Assembly: GCF_000243415.2 (NCBI RefSeq)
Contig: NZ_KI912270.1
Location: 1,364,001-1,428,000 of the forward strand
Reading direction: 5' to 3'
DNA from: Mycolicibacterium tusciae JS617
GTDB lineage: Bacteria; Actinomycetota; Actinomycetes; Mycobacteriales; Mycobacteriaceae
DNA length: 64,000 nucleotides
The translations under genes and the position numbers were made by a program. The notes under the pieces are model-generated. The model searched no databases. It was not told where the DNA came from and saw only the letters and a program-made list of their open reading frames with translations. Below, one piece after another: positions 41,446-54,024 of the stretch; within the stretch, counting starts at the first letter, position 1; each line of letters begins with the position of its first letter.

Positions 41446-43410
41446 ATGCGGATCTCGTCGCTTATCAGGGCGGCGGCCCCGCTCACCGGGGTCGTCGTGA
41501 TTCTCACCGCATGTGGCGCCGAGCCGACTACGGCGCCAAGCGCCGCCGGACCGTGCGAAATCGTCGACAACGGGACCCCAGCACCCAAAACCTCCGCGGA
41601 CCCGGCCGGCAGCACCGGCACCACCTCGCCGGACATCTCCACCAATCCCGAAGTGGCCAGGGGTTATCGCAAGGACATGACCGCCGTGCGTACCAGCAGC
41701 TATTCGGTGGTCACCGCCAACCCGATGGCGACGCAGGCCGCATGTGAAGTACTCCGCGACGGTGGGACCGCGGCCGACGCTCTGGTCACCGCGCAGGCTG
41801 TGCTCGGTCTGGTCGAGCCGCAGTCCTCCGGCCTCGGTGGCGGCGGATTCCTGCTGTACTACGACTCGTCAGCGGGGTCCGTACAGGCCTACGACGGCCG
41901 GGAAGTCGCGCCCGCTGCGGCAACCGAGAACTATCTGCGCTGGATCTCCGACACCGACCGCACCAAACCCAAGCCCGACGCGCGCGCGTCCGGCCGATCC
42001 ATCGGCGTGCCGGGCATCGTGCGGCTCATGGGCGACCTTCACACCGAACACGGCAAGACCGGCTGGCGCGACCTGTTCAACCCCGCCATCACCCTCGCCG
42101 ACGACGGCTTCGACATCAGCCCGCGGCTGGCTGCCGCGATCACCGACTCCGCGGCGAAATTGAACGCAGATCCCCAGTCCGCCGAATACTTCCTGAACCC
42201 CGACGGCAGCCCCAAATCCGCAGGGACGCGCCTGACCAACCCCGCCTACGCAAAGACTTTGGGCGTCATCGCATCTGATCCGCAATCGTTCTACACCGGC
42301 GCGATCGCCGACGATATCGTCGCTGCAGTGGCTGACACGTCTGGCGGCCGAACCCCTGGTCAGATGACGACCGAAGACCTGGCCGGCTACACCGTGAAGA
42401 TGCGCGAGGCGCTGTGTTCGCCGTATCGCGGCAAGGAAATCTGCGGCATGCCACCTCCGTCGTCGGGCGGCATCGCCGTCGTCGCGACGCTGGGCATCCT
42501 GGAACACTTCGTCATGGCCGACCACAAACCCACCGACATCGACCTCAACGGGGGCAGACCCTCGGTGATGGGCGTTCACCTGATCTCGGAGGCGCAGCGG
42601 CTGGCCTATGCCGACCGCGACAAGTACGTTGCCGACACTGACTTCGTGCCACTGCCCGGCGGATCGCCGAATACCTTGATCAACAGCGCCTACCTCGCGG
42701 GGCGCGCGGCGCTGATCTCCGAAGATCGTTCGATGGGCACGGCGAAACCGGGAGAATTCGGCCCGCCGACCGGCCCGGCGCCGCCGACCCCCGAACACGG
42801 GACAAGTCAGGTCAGCATCATCGACGCACAGGGCAATGCGGCATCGCTGACCACCACGGTCGAGTCGGCCTTCGGCTCATTCCACATGGTCGACGGCTTC
42901 ATCCTCAACAATCAACTCACGGACTTCTCCGCCGAACCCGCGGGACCCGACGGCGCTGCTGTGGCCAACCGGGTTCAGCCGGGTAAGCGACCGCGCAGCA
43001 CGATGGCGCCGACATTGGTGTTCGACAGCCCTTCGCCGGGCGAGCCGTCAGTCAGAGGCCCGCTGTATGCGGTGCTCGGATCGCCTGGTGGTGCCGTTAT
43101 CATCCAGTTCGTCGTGAAAACCGTTGTCGGCATTTTGGATTGGGGACTGGACCCACAGCAGGCGGTATCCATGGTCGACTTCGGTGCGGCGAACTCACCG
43201 AAGACCAACGTCGGCGGCGAGCATCCCGTGATCGACACTTCGGATAACGGCGACCACGACCCACTGGTGGTCGGCCTGCGAAAACTCGGACACGAGGTCG
43301 ACCTGGCCGACCAGTCCAGCGGACTGTCTGCGATTGTTCGCGACAACGACGGCATGGTCGGTGGCGCAGACCCGCGCCGCGAGGGGCTGGTGATGGGCGA
43401 CACCAGGTGA
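41446..43410 (+). CDS. ggt: Gamma-glutamyltransferase, lipoprotein
   Basis: Protein of 654 residues of the Ntn-hydrolase GGT family, which removes or transfers the gamma-glutamyl group of glutathione-like molecules. The N-terminus is a lipoprotein signal ([16 protein letters not shown]) with lipobox LTAC, so the enzyme is probably anchored outside the membrane. The self-cleavage threonine lies in [25 protein letters not shown], at the T of [18 protein letters not shown] and [12 protein letters not shown] are further family blocks. It is longer than typical (about 580) because of a proline/threonine-rich linker after the lipobox. Confidence 0.92.
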   Translation: MRISSLIRAAAPLTGVVVILTACGAEPTTAPSAAGPCEIVDNGTPAPKTSADPAGSTGTTSPDISTNPEVARGYRKDMTAVRTSSYSVVTANPMATQAACEVLRDGGTAADALVTAQAVLGLVEPQSSGLGGGGFLLYYDSSAGSVQAYDGREVAPAAATENYLRWISDTDRTKPKPDARASGRSIGVPGIVRLMGDLHTEHGKTGWRDLFNPAITLADDGFDISPRLAAAITDSAAKLNADPQSAEYFLNPDGSPKSAGTRLTNPAYAKTLGVIASDPQSFYTGAIADDIVAAVADTSGGRTPGQMTTEDLAGYTVKMREALCSPYRGKEICGMPPPSSGGIAVVATLGILEHFVMADHKPTDIDLNGGRPSVMGVHLISEAQRLAYADRDKYVADTDFVPLPGGSPNTLINSAYLAGRAALISEDRSMGTAKPGEFGPPTGPAPPTPEHGTSQVSIIDAQGNAASLTTTVESAFGSFHMVDGFILNNQLTDFSAEPAGPDGAAVANRVQPGKRPRSTMAPTLVFDSPSPGEPSVRGPLYAVLGSPGGAVIIQFVVKTVVGILDWGLDPQQAVSMVDFGAANSPKTNVGGEHPVIDTSDNGDHDPLVVGLRKLGHEVDLADQSSGLSAIVRDNDGMVGGADPRREGLVMGDTR

Positions 43411-43863
43411 CCGCGCGGGTCACCCGCCTCACCGAGTCCGACTGGCGAGTCTTCGCCGTGATCCGGTTACAGGCCTTGGTCGACGCCCTCGGCGAACGCG
43501 ATCCGCAGTATCAGAAGGAGGTCGCGTTCACCGCCGCACAGTGGCGCCGGAGGCTACGTAGACACGCACACTTCGCTGCGCTCGTCGACGATCGGTTCGT
43601 CGGACTGATCGCCGCACAGCAGGAGAATCCCGAATCGGTGTACCTTTACTCGCTCTGGATCGACCCGGCGGTCCGCGGACAGGGCCTGGCGCGTCCACTG
43701 GTCGCAGCAGCGGTGGACTGGGCACGCGACCAACAGGTCAAGACCATCACGCTGCGGGTCGCATCGGGCAATGTGGCTGCGCGCGCCGTGTACGAGAGCC
43801 TGGGGTTCGCCGCCGGCACGCCGACCGCAGCCGCCAAGTCCCGAGACGAATTGCCGATGTCAC

Positions 43864-43877
<14 letters not shown>
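43407..43877 (+). CDS. GNAT family N-acetyltransferase
   Basis: Protein of 156 residues. The acetyl-CoA loop reads VRGQGLARPLVAAAVDWA and the preceding strand is SVYLYSLWIDPAV. The C-terminal NVAARAVYESLGFAAG is the usual GNAT ending. GTG 43407 overlaps the ggt stop as GTGA, suggesting co-translation. The acceptor is unknown. The last 14 bp overlap the convergent PH-domain gene. Confidence 0.9.
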
Positions 43878-46140
<2,263 letters not shown>

Positions 46141-46205
46141 CACATCAGTATGAACCACCAGGGCCGAAGTCTTATTCTCGCTCCCCTGACCTGGGGTTTC
46201 GGCAG

Positions 46206-46826
46206 TCAATCGCCCGAGGCGTCGATGGACCCGTCTTTGGCATCGAGCAGTCGCTCGACATATTTGGCAATGATGTCGACCTCGAGGTTCACGGATGCGC
46301 CCACCTGGGCCTTCCCCAAGGTCGTCAGCTCGAGCGTTGTCGGAATCAGGGAGATCTCGAACCAGTCATGACCGACCGCTGACACCGTCAATGACACTCC
46401 GTCGACAGTGATCGAGCCCTTCTCGACCACATACCGGGCGAGTGCCATCGGCAGCGCGATCCGCACCACCTCCCAGTGCTGCGCCGCAGTGCGCGCAATG
46501 ACATGGCCGGTTCCGTCGACGTGGCCCTGCACGATGTGACCACCAAGGCGGCTGTTCACCGCGGCCGCGCGCTCCAGATTGACCCGACTGCCCACGCCGA
46601 CACCGCGCAGGCTGGACCTGTTCAGCGTCTCGCCCATCACGTCGGCGGTGAATGCACCGTCCGCACGCACCTCGACGACCGTCAGGCACACGCCGTTCAC
46701 CGCGATCGAATCGCCATGCCCGGCATCGGAGGTGACAAGGGGTCCTCGGATGGCGAACCGGGCGGAATCGCCGAGGTCTTCCTTGCCGACGATTTCGCCC
46801 ATTTCTTCGACGATTCCGGTGAACAC
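46206..46826 (-). CDS. ribE: Riboflavin synthase, alpha chain
   Basis: Protein of 206 residues made of two similar lumazine-binding barrels. The first starts [13 protein letters not shown] with [10 protein letters not shown]. The second has [12 protein letters not shown] and [14 protein letters not shown]. It dismutates two lumazine molecules to riboflavin. The GTG start at 46826 lies six bases after TAGTCT, a leaderless promoter. It is divergent from lprG. Confidence 0.95.
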   Translation of the reverse strand: MFTGIVEEMGEIVGKEDLGDSARFAIRGPLVTSDAGHGDSIAVNGVCLTVVEVRADGAFTADVMGETLNRSSLRGVGVGSRVNLERAAAVNSRLGGHIVQGHVDGTGHVIARTAAQHWEVVRIALPMALARYVVEKGSITVDGVSLTVSAVGHDWFEISLIPTTLELTTLGKAQVGASVNLEVDIIAKYVERLLDAKDGSIDASGD

Positions 46827-46832
46827 GCCGCC

Positions 46833-46838
46833 AGACTA
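46833..46838 (-). promoter_or_regulatory. -10 element (TAGTCT), leaderless promoter of ribE
   Basis: On the minus strand TAGTCT is followed by six bases (GGCGGC) and the GTG start at 46826. No Shine-Dalgarno is present. Confidence 0.6.
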
Positions 46839-46943
46839 ATCCGTTGCGTCTCGCCCGACGACGACACGCCGAAAGTCCAGCTCAGCGCCGACATTTCTGC
46901 GTCCACCCGCGCCCGGCCACCACGTCAGGGTCGCCGCACCCTC

Positions 46944-46949
46944 TACGAT
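46944..46949 (+). promoter_or_regulatory. -10 element (TACGAT), leaderless promoter of lprG
   Basis: TACGAT is followed by six bases (gcagtc) and ATG 46956. The -10 hexamer is identical to that at 6717-6722. Confidence 0.6.
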
Positions 46950-46955
46950 GCAGTC

Positions 46956-47648
46956 ATGCCGACCCGCCTCCTGGCGATCTTCGCCGCGCTCTTCACTTCT
47001 GCCGCTCTGCTCGTAGGGTGTTCCAGTTCCGAGGACAACTCGAATCTGCCCGACGCCGCAACGCTTCTGCAGCAGTCCGCCGAGACCACCAAGGGCCAGA
47101 CCAGCGTCCACCTCCTGCTGACGGTGCAGGGTGACATCGCTTCGTTCCCAATCGAGACGCTCGAGGGCGATCTGACCACCACGCCCGCGGTTGCCGCGCA
47201 GGGCAAGGCGAACATCCTGTTTCTTGGCCAGCGGTTGGAGGGCGTGAACTTCGTCGTCGTCGACGGCATCCTGTACGGCGCGATCACGGCGGGCTCTTTC
47301 CAGGACTTCGGGCCTGCTGCGGACATCTACGACGCCTCCGCGGTCCTCTCGCCCGAAAAGGGTCTGGCCAACGTGCTGGCCAACTTCTCCGATCCCAAGG
47401 CCGACGGCCGCGAGACCATCAACGGCGTCAAGACAGTGCGGGTGACAGGAACCATCAGCAAGGACGCCGTGGACAGGATCGTTCCTCAGGTCGGCGCCAC
47501 CGGCCCGGTTCCCGGTACGGCGTGGATTGCCGAGGAAGGCAACCACGAACTGGTGCAGGCCAAGATGGACCCGACCAAGGACAACAGCCTCACGATGACG
47601 CTGTCAGACTGGGGTAAGCCCGTGACGGTCACCAAGCCGGCGGTCTGA
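46956..47648 (+). CDS. lprG: Lipoprotein LprG
   Basis: Protein of 230 residues with a lipoprotein signal ([18 protein letters not shown]) and lipobox LVGC. The mature part has the LppX/LprAFG fold, a pocket that binds triacylated lipids: [21 protein letters not shown] and [16 protein letters not shown]. In mycobacteria LprG works with the P55 transporter encoded next to carry triacylglycerides and lipoglycans through the envelope. The stop overlaps the transporter start (TGATG). Confidence 0.94.
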   Translation: MPTRLLAIFAALFTSAALLVGCSSSEDNSNLPDAATLLQQSAETTKGQTSVHLLLTVQGDIASFPIETLEGDLTTTPAVAAQGKANILFLGQRLEGVNFVVVDGILYGAITAGSFQDFGPAADIYDASAVLSPEKGLANVLANFSDPKADGRETINGVKTVRVTGTISKDAVDRIVPQVGATGPVPGTAWIAEEGNHELVQAKMDPTKDNSLTMTLSDWGKPVTVTKPAV

Positions 47649-49360
47649 TGCAAGCCTCGGCCGAAACCATCGCGCCGGTGACGTCCGGCCGGCGCATCGC
47701 GATCAGCGCGGGCAGCCTTGCGGTGTTGCTCGGCGCCCTCGACACCTATGTCGTGATCACGATCATGACCGACATCATGTTCGACGTCGGCATTGGTGTT
47801 AACCAGATCCAAAAAGTTACGCCGATCATCACGTGGTATCTGCTCGGCTATATCGCCGCGATGCCGTTGCTGGGCCGGGCATCGGACCGGTTCGGCCGAA
47901 AGCTGTTGTTGCAGGCCAGTCTTGCCGGTTTCGCCATCGGCTCAGTGGTCACGGCCCTGGCCACCGACCTCGACATCCTCGTCATCGGCCGGCTTATCCA
48001 GGGCATTGCGAGCGGCGCCCTGCTACCGGTCACTCTGGCGCTCGCCGCCGACCTGTGGGCGAGCCGTAACCGCTCGGCGGTGCTGGGGGGCGTGGGCGCC
48101 GCCCAGGAACTTGGCAGCGTCATCGGCCCGATGTACGGCATCGCGATGGTCTGGGTGTTCCACCACTGGCAGGCGGTCTTCTGGGTCAATGTGCCGCTCG
48201 CGCTCATCGCCATGGGGATGATCCACTTCAGCCTGCCTGCGCGTCAGAAGCCGGAGAGTCCGGAGAAGGTCGATGTCGTCGGCGGCCTGCTTCTCGCGCT
48301 CACGCTCGGCCTGGCGACCTTTGGGCTGTACAACCCGTCACCCGACGGCAAGCAGGTGCTGCCGAGCAACGGCGCCATTTTGCTCATCGGCGCCCTGGTC
48401 GCCGCCGTGGCGTTCTTCGTGTGGGAACGATTCGCCAAGACCCGGCTGATAGAACCGGCGGGCGTGCATTTCCGGCCGTTCCTCGCGGCGCTGGGCGCCT
48501 CTCTTGTCACCGGCGCCGCCCTGATGGTGACCCTGGTGAACGTCGAATTGTTCGGCCAGGGCGTGCTCGGCCAGGACCCCAACCAGGCCGCCTTTCTGCT
48601 GCTGCGGTTTCTGATCGCGCTGCCAATCGGTGCCCTGCTCGGCGGCTGGATCGCCGCCCGGATCGGCGACCGGATCGTGGGGTTCGTCGGGCTGTTGATT
48701 GCCGCGGGTGGCTACTACCTGATCTCGGGTTGGCCCGTCGACGTGCTGTCCGCCCACCACGACCTCGGCTTCGTCGCACTGCCGATGCTCGACACCGATC
48801 TTGTGATAGCCGGGCTGGGCCTGGGCCTGGTCATCGCCCCCCTGACATCGGCGACCTTGCGCGTGGTGCCCGCGGCCCAGCACGGTATCGCCTCCGCGGC
48901 GGTGGTGGTCGCGCGGATGATCGGCATGCTGATCGGAGTCGCGGCGCTGTCCGCCTGGGGTCTGTACAAGTTCAACCAGTACCTTCAGGAGCGTCTTGCG
49001 GCGCTACCACCCGCGGATGCCGACAGCCCGGGTGGCCTATTGGTAGCCGCCACTCGCCTGGCGCAGGCGTCCCGCGAGGCCTATGTGCTCCAGTACGGCG
49101 AGATCTTCAAGATCACCTGCGTCGTGTGCCTAGTTGGCGCCCTTCTGGCCCTGCTGATCAGTGGGCGTCATGAGCACGCAGACGAGCCGGTCGAGCCGGT
49201 AAACGCCGTCGATGAGGCCCCGCAGCGCGTGCGCGCAGGCTCACCCGCCGATGACAACGCCACGCAGGCCATCGAGACGCCGACACACCGGATATCGAGT
49301 CAGTCCGCGGATGAGACGGCCCGGCTAGAACAACCGCGAGGCCACCACCGACCCGAATAG
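47648..49360 (+). CDS. MFS exporter of the P55 type (LprG partner)
   Basis: Membrane protein of 570 residues of the 14-helix drug:H+ antiporter family. Motif A reads [14 protein letters not shown] and motif C-like [18 protein letters not shown]. It has a charged C-terminal tail of about 70 residues. The M. tuberculosis equivalent (Rv1410c, P55) moves triacylglycerides and lipids with LprG and also affects drug resistance. The overlapping start with lprG supports a joint function. Confidence 0.93.
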   Translation: MQASAETIAPVTSGRRIAISAGSLAVLLGALDTYVVITIMTDIMFDVGIGVNQIQKVTPIITWYLLGYIAAMPLLGRASDRFGRKLLLQASLAGFAIGSVVTALATDLDILVIGRLIQGIASGALLPVTLALAADLWASRNRSAVLGGVGAAQELGSVIGPMYGIAMVWVFHHWQAVFWVNVPLALIAMGMIHFSLPARQKPESPEKVDVVGGLLLALTLGLATFGLYNPSPDGKQVLPSNGAILLIGALVAAVAFFVWERFAKTRLIEPAGVHFRPFLAALGASLVTGAALMVTLVNVELFGQGVLGQDPNQAAFLLLRFLIALPIGALLGGWIAARIGDRIVGFVGLLIAAGGYYLISGWPVDVLSAHHDLGFVALPMLDTDLVIAGLGLGLVIAPLTSATLRVVPAAQHGIASAAVVVARMIGMLIGVAALSAWGLYKFNQYLQERLAALPPADADSPGGLLVAATRLAQASREAYVLQYGEIFKITCVVCLVGALLALLISGRHEHADEPVEPVNAVDEAPQRVRAGSPADDNATQAIETPTHRISSQSADETARLEQPRGHHRPE

Positions 49361-49367
49361 TCGGCGA

Positions 49368-49520
49368 TCAGCAGCGCTCGAGTCCGCGGCCCATCAGGGT
49401 CGGCTCGGAAAGTGGTTGCGGCTCTTCGGCCGATAGGCCGCGAATCGCGTCACGGATCAACGCCTTGATAGTTCGGGGATCCATCGGGCGATCGCTGAGC
49501 CAGTCCTGCAAGGCAGTCAT
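49368..49520 (-). CDS. Small hypothetical protein (50 residues)
   Basis: Short ORF from ATG 49520, starting MTALQDWLSDRPMDPRTI, without signal peptide or known motif. An AAGGA box lies about nine bases before the start codon. It is convergent with the P55-type exporter and divergent from the DJ-1-type gene. The composition is that of a normal helical protein, but there is no homology evidence. Confidence 0.45.
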   Translation of the reverse strand: MTALQDWLSDRPMDPRTIKALIRDAIRGLSAEEPQPLSEPTLMGRGLERC

Positions 49521-49693
49521 GCTCGTTGTCCTTCGTTCGTGCTCACCGCGCAGCTCGTCGGTGAAAGCGCGATCACGCAGCCAGACCACTATGGCCGACT
49601 CTGGTACAAGTGTACCGACGCCAGCCCCCCGGTTAGCTGCTCACCACGCCGGGTATGCGTGGGAAACGCCACACTATGAAGGGACGAGAATTC

Positions 49694-50257
49694 ATGGCGA
49701 CTTCACTGAATGGCAAGAAAATCGCGTTCCTGGTTGCGCCCGAAGGTGTCGAGCAGGTCGAGCTGACCGAGCCCTGGAAGGCAGTCGAGCAGGCGGGCGG
49801 GACACCCGAACTGGTATCGACGGAGGTCGGCAAGGTACAAGCCTTCAACCACCTGACTCCGGCCGACACGTTCGAGGCGGACAAGGCGGCCGACGACGTG
49901 TCGGCAACCGATTACGCCGCGCTGGTGCTACCGGGGGGCGTGGCCAATCCCGATTTCCTGCGCGCGAACGGCGACGCCGTCGCCTTCGCCAAGGGGTTCT
50001 TCGACGAAGGCAAACCCGTCGCGGTGATCTGCCACGGACCCTGGACGCTGGTGGAGGCCGATGTGGTGCGCGGCCGTACCATGACCTCGTGGCCCAGCGT
50101 CAAGACCGACCTCGTCAACGCCGGCGCAAATTGGGTCGATGACGAAGTCGTCGAATGTTCGCGCGGCCCAAACACGTTGGTTTCCAGCCGCAAACCCGAT
50201 GACTTGCCAGCCTTCTGCAAGGCCTTGGTCGGGGTCGTCTCGAAGGTCACATCGTAG
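49694..50257 (+). CDS. DJ-1/PfpI family glutamine amidotransferase-like protein
   Basis: Protein of 187 residues. The nucleophile elbow VAVICHGPWTLVEADV carries the conserved cysteine. KIAFLVAPEGVEQVEL near the N-terminus and YAALVLPGGVANPDFLR complete the PfpI/YhbO pattern. Such proteins are stress-related (glyoxalase, deglycase or chaperone claims exist in the family). AAGGGA lies upstream of ATG 49694. An in-frame codon at 49655 was rejected for lack of homology-like sequence. Confidence 0.9.
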   Translation: MATSLNGKKIAFLVAPEGVEQVELTEPWKAVEQAGGTPELVSTEVGKVQAFNHLTPADTFEADKAADDVSATDYAALVLPGGVANPDFLRANGDAVAFAKGFFDEGKPVAVICHGPWTLVEADVVRGRTMTSWPSVKTDLVNAGANWVDDEVVECSRGPNTLVSSRKPDDLPAFCKALVGVVSKVTS

Positions 50258-50302
50258 CCAAAGCCAACCCGCGAAGGTCGCAGCGTCGGTAACGTCGAAA
50301 CC

Positions 50303-51352
50303 ATGCTGATGGCCGCGCTGCGCGACATGCAGTGGCGACGACGGCGATTCGTGATCGCGATCCTGTCCACCGCCATCATCTTTGCGATGACCCTCGTTTT
50401 GACCGGTCTGGCCAACGGGTTCCGCGTGGAGGCTGAAAAGACCGTCGAGTCTCTCGGTGTTGACCTGTTCATCGTCAAGGCAGGCGCATCAGGTCCGTTC
50501 GTCGGGGCGACGCCGTTCGCACCCGTGGAACTGCGCCGAATCGCGAACGCTCCCGGCGTAGCTGCGGCCGCCCCTCTCGCATACGCCGGCGGTACGGCCA
50601 CCCTCGACGGTTCGCCACGAAACGTCGACATCTTCGGCGCACCGGAGAACGGACCCGGCATGCCGGCGGTCTCCGAGGGACGACCGCCGTCGGTGCCGGA
50701 CGAGGTGGCGGTCTCGAGCACCCTCGGCAAAGGATTGGACGACGAAGTCGAGATCGCATCGCACACGCTGCGCATCGTCGGCATCGTGGAGAACTCGACC
50801 GCGCTGGCGAATCTGCCCAACGTCTTTTTGACCACCGAGGGCGCACAACAACTGGTGTACGCCGGTGAGCCGCTCGTCGCATCGATCGGTGTGCGCGGCA
50901 CTCTTGACGAGCCTCCACCTGGATATCGCGCCGTCGATCGAAACGGAGCCGTCGAGGATCTGCTGCGACCGTTGAAGGTCGCCGTCAACTCGATCACGAT
51001 CGTGGCCGTTCTGCTCTGGGTGGTTGCCGCGCTGGTCGTCGGGTCGGTCATCTATCTATCGGCACTGGAGCGCCTGCGAGACTTCGCGGTGTTCAAGGCG
51101 ATTGGAGTTCCCACCAAGAGCATCGCCGCCGGACTCGCGATGCAGGCCATCATCGTGGCGCTGCTCGCCGCGCTTGTCGGCGCCGGCCTTTCCATGCTCC
51201 TCGGACCGCTGTTTCCGATGCAGGTCATCGTTCCCGCCGAGGCGTTCATCGCGCTGCCCGCCATCGCCATCGCCATCGGGCTGATCGCCAGCGCAACAGG
51301 ACTGCACCGCGCCGTCTCGGTCGACCCCGCCCTCGCGTTCGGAGGTCCCTGA
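50303..51352 (+). CDS. ABC transporter permease (FtsX/MacB-DevC type)
   Basis: Membrane protein of 349 residues with one N-terminal helix (RRFVIAILSTAIIFAMTLVLTGLAN), a large extracytoplasmic domain (about residues 45-220) and three C-terminal helices including VNSITIVAVLLWVVAALVVGSVIYL. This is the FtsX/MacB topology seen in lipoprotein or peptide-linked mechanotransmission systems. The ATPase gene begins four bases after its stop. TAACGT lies seven bases before ATG 50303. Confidence 0.87.
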   Translation: MLMAALRDMQWRRRRFVIAILSTAIIFAMTLVLTGLANGFRVEAEKTVESLGVDLFIVKAGASGPFVGATPFAPVELRRIANAPGVAAAAPLAYAGGTATLDGSPRNVDIFGAPENGPGMPAVSEGRPPSVPDEVAVSSTLGKGLDDEVEIASHTLRIVGIVENSTALANLPNVFLTTEGAQQLVYAGEPLVASIGVRGTLDEPPPGYRAVDRNGAVEDLLRPLKVAVNSITIVAVLLWVVAALVVGSVIYLSALERLRDFAVFKAIGVPTKSIAAGLAMQAIIVALLAALVGAGLSMLLGPLFPMQVIVPAEAFIALPAIAIAIGLIASATGLHRAVSVDPALAFGGP

Positions 51353-51355
51353 GCC

Positions 51356-52348
51356 GTGGGCGATCTCAGCATTCAGGACCTCGTGGTCGAGTACACCAGC
51401 GGCGCCGACATTGTCCGCCCCATCGACGGCTTCAATCTCGATGTCTCCGCCGGTTCACTCGTGATCCTGATGGGTCCGAGCGGGTGCGGGAAGACGACGC
51501 TGTTGTCGTGCCTCGGCGGCATCTTGAAACCAACCTCAGGAGCCATCAAATTCGGTGACGTCGATGTGACATCGCTTGAAGGCCACGAGATGTCGAACTA
51601 CCGCCGCGAGACCGTCGGGATCGTGTTTCAGGCATTCAACCTCGTGCCGAGCCTCACCGCGCTCGAGAATGTCATGGTCCCCCTGCTCGCGGCGGGCCAA
51701 CCACGACGCGTGGCCCACAAGCGCGCCGGACAGCTGCTTTCGCGCGTCGGGCTGGAGGAGCGAGTATCTCACCGGCCGGGCGATCTCAGCGGCGGCCAGC
51801 AGCAGCGAGTGGCGGTTGCGCGCGCGATCGCCCTCGATCCGCCGCTGATCTTGGCCGACGAGCCGACCGCGCATCTGGACTTCATCCAGGTCGAGGAGAT
51901 ATTGCGGCTCATCCGCGAACTCGCCACTGGCGACCGCATGGTGGTCGTGGCAACCCACGACAGCCGGATTCTGCCTCTGGCCGATCGCGTCGTCGAGCTC
52001 GTTCCCGACTTCGCGTCCACGGACCGGCCCCCCGACACGGTCGAGTTAGCGGCCGGCGAGATGCTTTTCGAGCAGGGCACGATGGGCGAACTGATCTACG
52101 TGGTCGCCGAGGGCGAGCTCGAGATCGTGCGTGAATTAGCCAGCGGCGGTGAGGAACTACAGAAGCTCGCCAAGCGCGGGGACTACCTCGGCGAGATCGG
52201 CCCGGTGTTTCATCTGCCGCGCTCGGCGACGGTGCGAGCACGCACCGACGCCAAGGTCATCGGCTACACCGTACGTGCCTTCCGTGAACGGCTGGGCGCC
52301 GGCGGCGTGCGCGACCTGATCGAACACCGGCCGCTTGACCCTGACTAG
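51356..52348 (+). CDS. ABC ATPase fused to a cyclic-nucleotide-binding domain
   Basis: Protein of 330 residues with two parts. Residues 1-220 form a MacB/LolD-type ATPase: Walker A GPSGCGKTT, signature LSGGQQQRVAVA, Walker B LILADEPTAHLD and the histidine in VVVATHDSRI. Residues about 225-325 form a cNMP-binding domain: LAAGEMLFEQGTMGELIYVVAEGELEIV, and the phosphate-binding cassette GEIGPVFHLPRSATVRA retains its Glu and Arg. The pairing suggests that transport by the upstream permease is gated by cAMP or a related ligand. Substrate unknown. Confidence 0.9.
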   Translation: MGDLSIQDLVVEYTSGADIVRPIDGFNLDVSAGSLVILMGPSGCGKTTLLSCLGGILKPTSGAIKFGDVDVTSLEGHEMSNYRRETVGIVFQAFNLVPSLTALENVMVPLLAAGQPRRVAHKRAGQLLSRVGLEERVSHRPGDLSGGQQQRVAVARAIALDPPLILADEPTAHLDFIQVEEILRLIRELATGDRMVVVATHDSRILPLADRVVELVPDFASTDRPPDTVELAAGEMLFEQGTMGELIYVVAEGELEIVRELASGGEELQKLAKRGDYLGEIGPVFHLPRSATVRARTDAKVIGYTVRAFRERLGAGGVRDLIEHRPLDPD

Positions 52349-53346
52349 CTCGGTACCAGGCTGAGGAGCACATCGGGTCCGATCGACTCGACGCCGTCGA
52401 ATCGCCAGCGTTGCGCGTGCGCGATCGACAACACCCCGACGTCGTCGATCGCGGTGATCGGGCCGCCCAACAGAATTGGCCCTATGTAGGCCAAGATACG
52501 GTCGATCACCCCGGCACGAAGGAACGCCCCGGCGAGTGTCGGCCCACCCTCGAGCAGCACATCGGTGCGATCCGACAGCGCCTTGAGCACCTCGTGAGGA
52601 TCTCGGGTCCGAATCACCATCGTCCGCGAATCGTCGTTCAATATCTTTGCTTCAGACGATATCTCGCGTTCGCCAACCACAACCCGCAGCGGCTGACGTT
52701 CCGCGAGAGATCCGTCCGGCAACCGGGCGGTGAGCAACGGGTCGTCCACGAACACCGTGCCCGTGCCGACCAGAACCGCGTCGGCGACGGCTCGCCTGCG
52801 GTGCACATCGGCCCGCGCCGCCTCGCTGGTGATCCACTGGCTAGAGCCGTCCACCGCGGCGCTGCGACCGTCGACACTGGTGGCGAATTTCCATGTCACG
52901 TGCGGTAATCCGGTGCGCTGCTTGTGCAACCACTCCCTCAGCGTCCCACCGGCGACACGATCGGCCAGCACACCGGCAACCACCTCGAGCCCGATTTCGG
53001 CCAGTCGCGACGCGCCGCCTGCCGCCGCCGGGTTCGGATCGGCGACTGCATACGCCACCGCCGAAACCCCGGCCGCGACAAGCGCATCCACACACGGTGG
53101 AGTTCGGCCATGGTGATTGCACGGCTCCAGTGTCACCACCGCTGTGCCTCCGACGGCGCGCTCCCCTGCTCTGCGTAGGGCCAGCACCTCGGCGTGCGCG
53201 CCCCCGGGTGGCTCAGTCGCCCCGACACCGGCAACCTCGTTGTCGCTGTCCAGGATCACCGCGCCCACCGGCGGATTCGGATAGGTACCGCCCTTGACTC
53301 GCTCGGCCTGTTCGATCGCCAGCCGCATCGCGGCCTCGAGATTCAT
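52345..53346 (-). CDS. ribD: Bifunctional riboflavin deaminase/reductase RibD
   Basis: Protein of 333 residues, catalysing the second and third steps of riboflavin synthesis. The deaminase zinc ligands lie in [10 protein letters not shown] and [18 protein letters not shown]. The C-terminal reductase has [14 protein letters not shown] and [17 protein letters not shown] 53346 overlaps the rpe stop as ATGA. Frames further upstream run antisense or inside rpe. It is separated from the other rib genes by about 5.5 kb. Confidence 0.94.
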   Translation of the reverse strand: MNLEAAMRLAIEQAERVKGGTYPNPPVGAVILDSDNEVAGVGATEPPGGAHAEVLALRRAGERAVGGTAVVTLEPCNHHGRTPPCVDALVAAGVSAVAYAVADPNPAAAGGASRLAEIGLEVVAGVLADRVAGGTLREWLHKQRTGLPHVTWKFATSVDGRSAAVDGSSQWITSEAARADVHRRRAVADAVLVGTGTVFVDDPLLTARLPDGSLAERQPLRVVVGEREISSEAKILNDDSRTMVIRTRDPHEVLKALSDRTDVLLEGGPTLAGAFLRAGVIDRILAYIGPILLGGPITAIDDVGVLSIAHAQRWRFDGVESIGPDVLLSLVPS

Positions 53347-54020
53347 AAACGAAGGTGTTTGGATGCCGCGGCCGCCTGACGGCGCAACGACTCCACGGCC
53401 GCGGCGGGATCCTCGGCGCTGTAGACCGCCGAGCCGGCCACGAAGCAATCCACCCCGGCCAGTGCCGCCTCTTCGATGGTGTCGTCGTTGATGCCACCGT
53501 CGATCTCGACCACGATCGTCAGCTCGCCCGAGTCGACCAGTCGGCGCACAGTGCCGACCTTCGGCAATACCTCGGCAATGAACTTCTGGCCACCAAACCC
53601 CGGCTCCACCGACATGATCAGCACCGTGTCGAACTCGCGCAGAATCTCCAGATAGGGCTCGATCGGCGTACCGGGCTTGACCGACAGGCCCGCCTTCGCA
53701 CCCGCGGCGCGGATATCGCGGGCGACACCGACCGGGTTGTCGGTCGCCTCGGCGTGAATAGTGACGTTGTAGGCGCCCGCCTCCGCGTACGGCGGCGCCC
53801 ACCGTTCGGGGTTGTCGATCATCAGGTGACAGTCCATCGGGATGTCGGTCCGCTTGAGCAGGGCTTCGACGACCGGCAGCCCGATGGTGAGGTTCGGCAC
53901 GAAATGGTTGTCCATCACGTCGACGTGCAACCAGTCTGCACCGGTCACCGCGGCGGCTTCGTCACCCAACTCGGCGAAGTCGGCGGCCAGAATCGACGGC
54001 GCGATCAGCGGCTTCGGCAT
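53343..54020 (-). CDS. rpe: Ribulose-phosphate 3-epimerase
   Basis: TIM-barrel enzyme of 225 residues interconverting ribulose-5-phosphate and xylulose-5-phosphate. [13 protein letters not shown] is at the N-terminus. The metal and catalytic residues lie in [15 protein letters not shown] and [13 protein letters not shown]. It complements the pentose phosphate genes elsewhere in the window and can supply ribulose-5-phosphate to RibBA. It is 4 bp downstream of rsmB. Confidence 0.95.
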   Translation of the reverse strand: MPKPLIAPSILAADFAELGDEAAAVTGADWLHVDVMDNHFVPNLTIGLPVVEALLKRTDIPMDCHLMIDNPERWAPPYAEAGAYNVTIHAEATDNPVGVARDIRAAGAKAGLSVKPGTPIEPYLEILREFDTVLIMSVEPGFGGQKFIAEVLPKVGTVRRLVDSGELTIVVEIDGGINDDTIEEAALAGVDCFVAGSAVYSAEDPAAAVESLRRQAAAASKHLRL

Positions 54021-54024
54021 GGCC

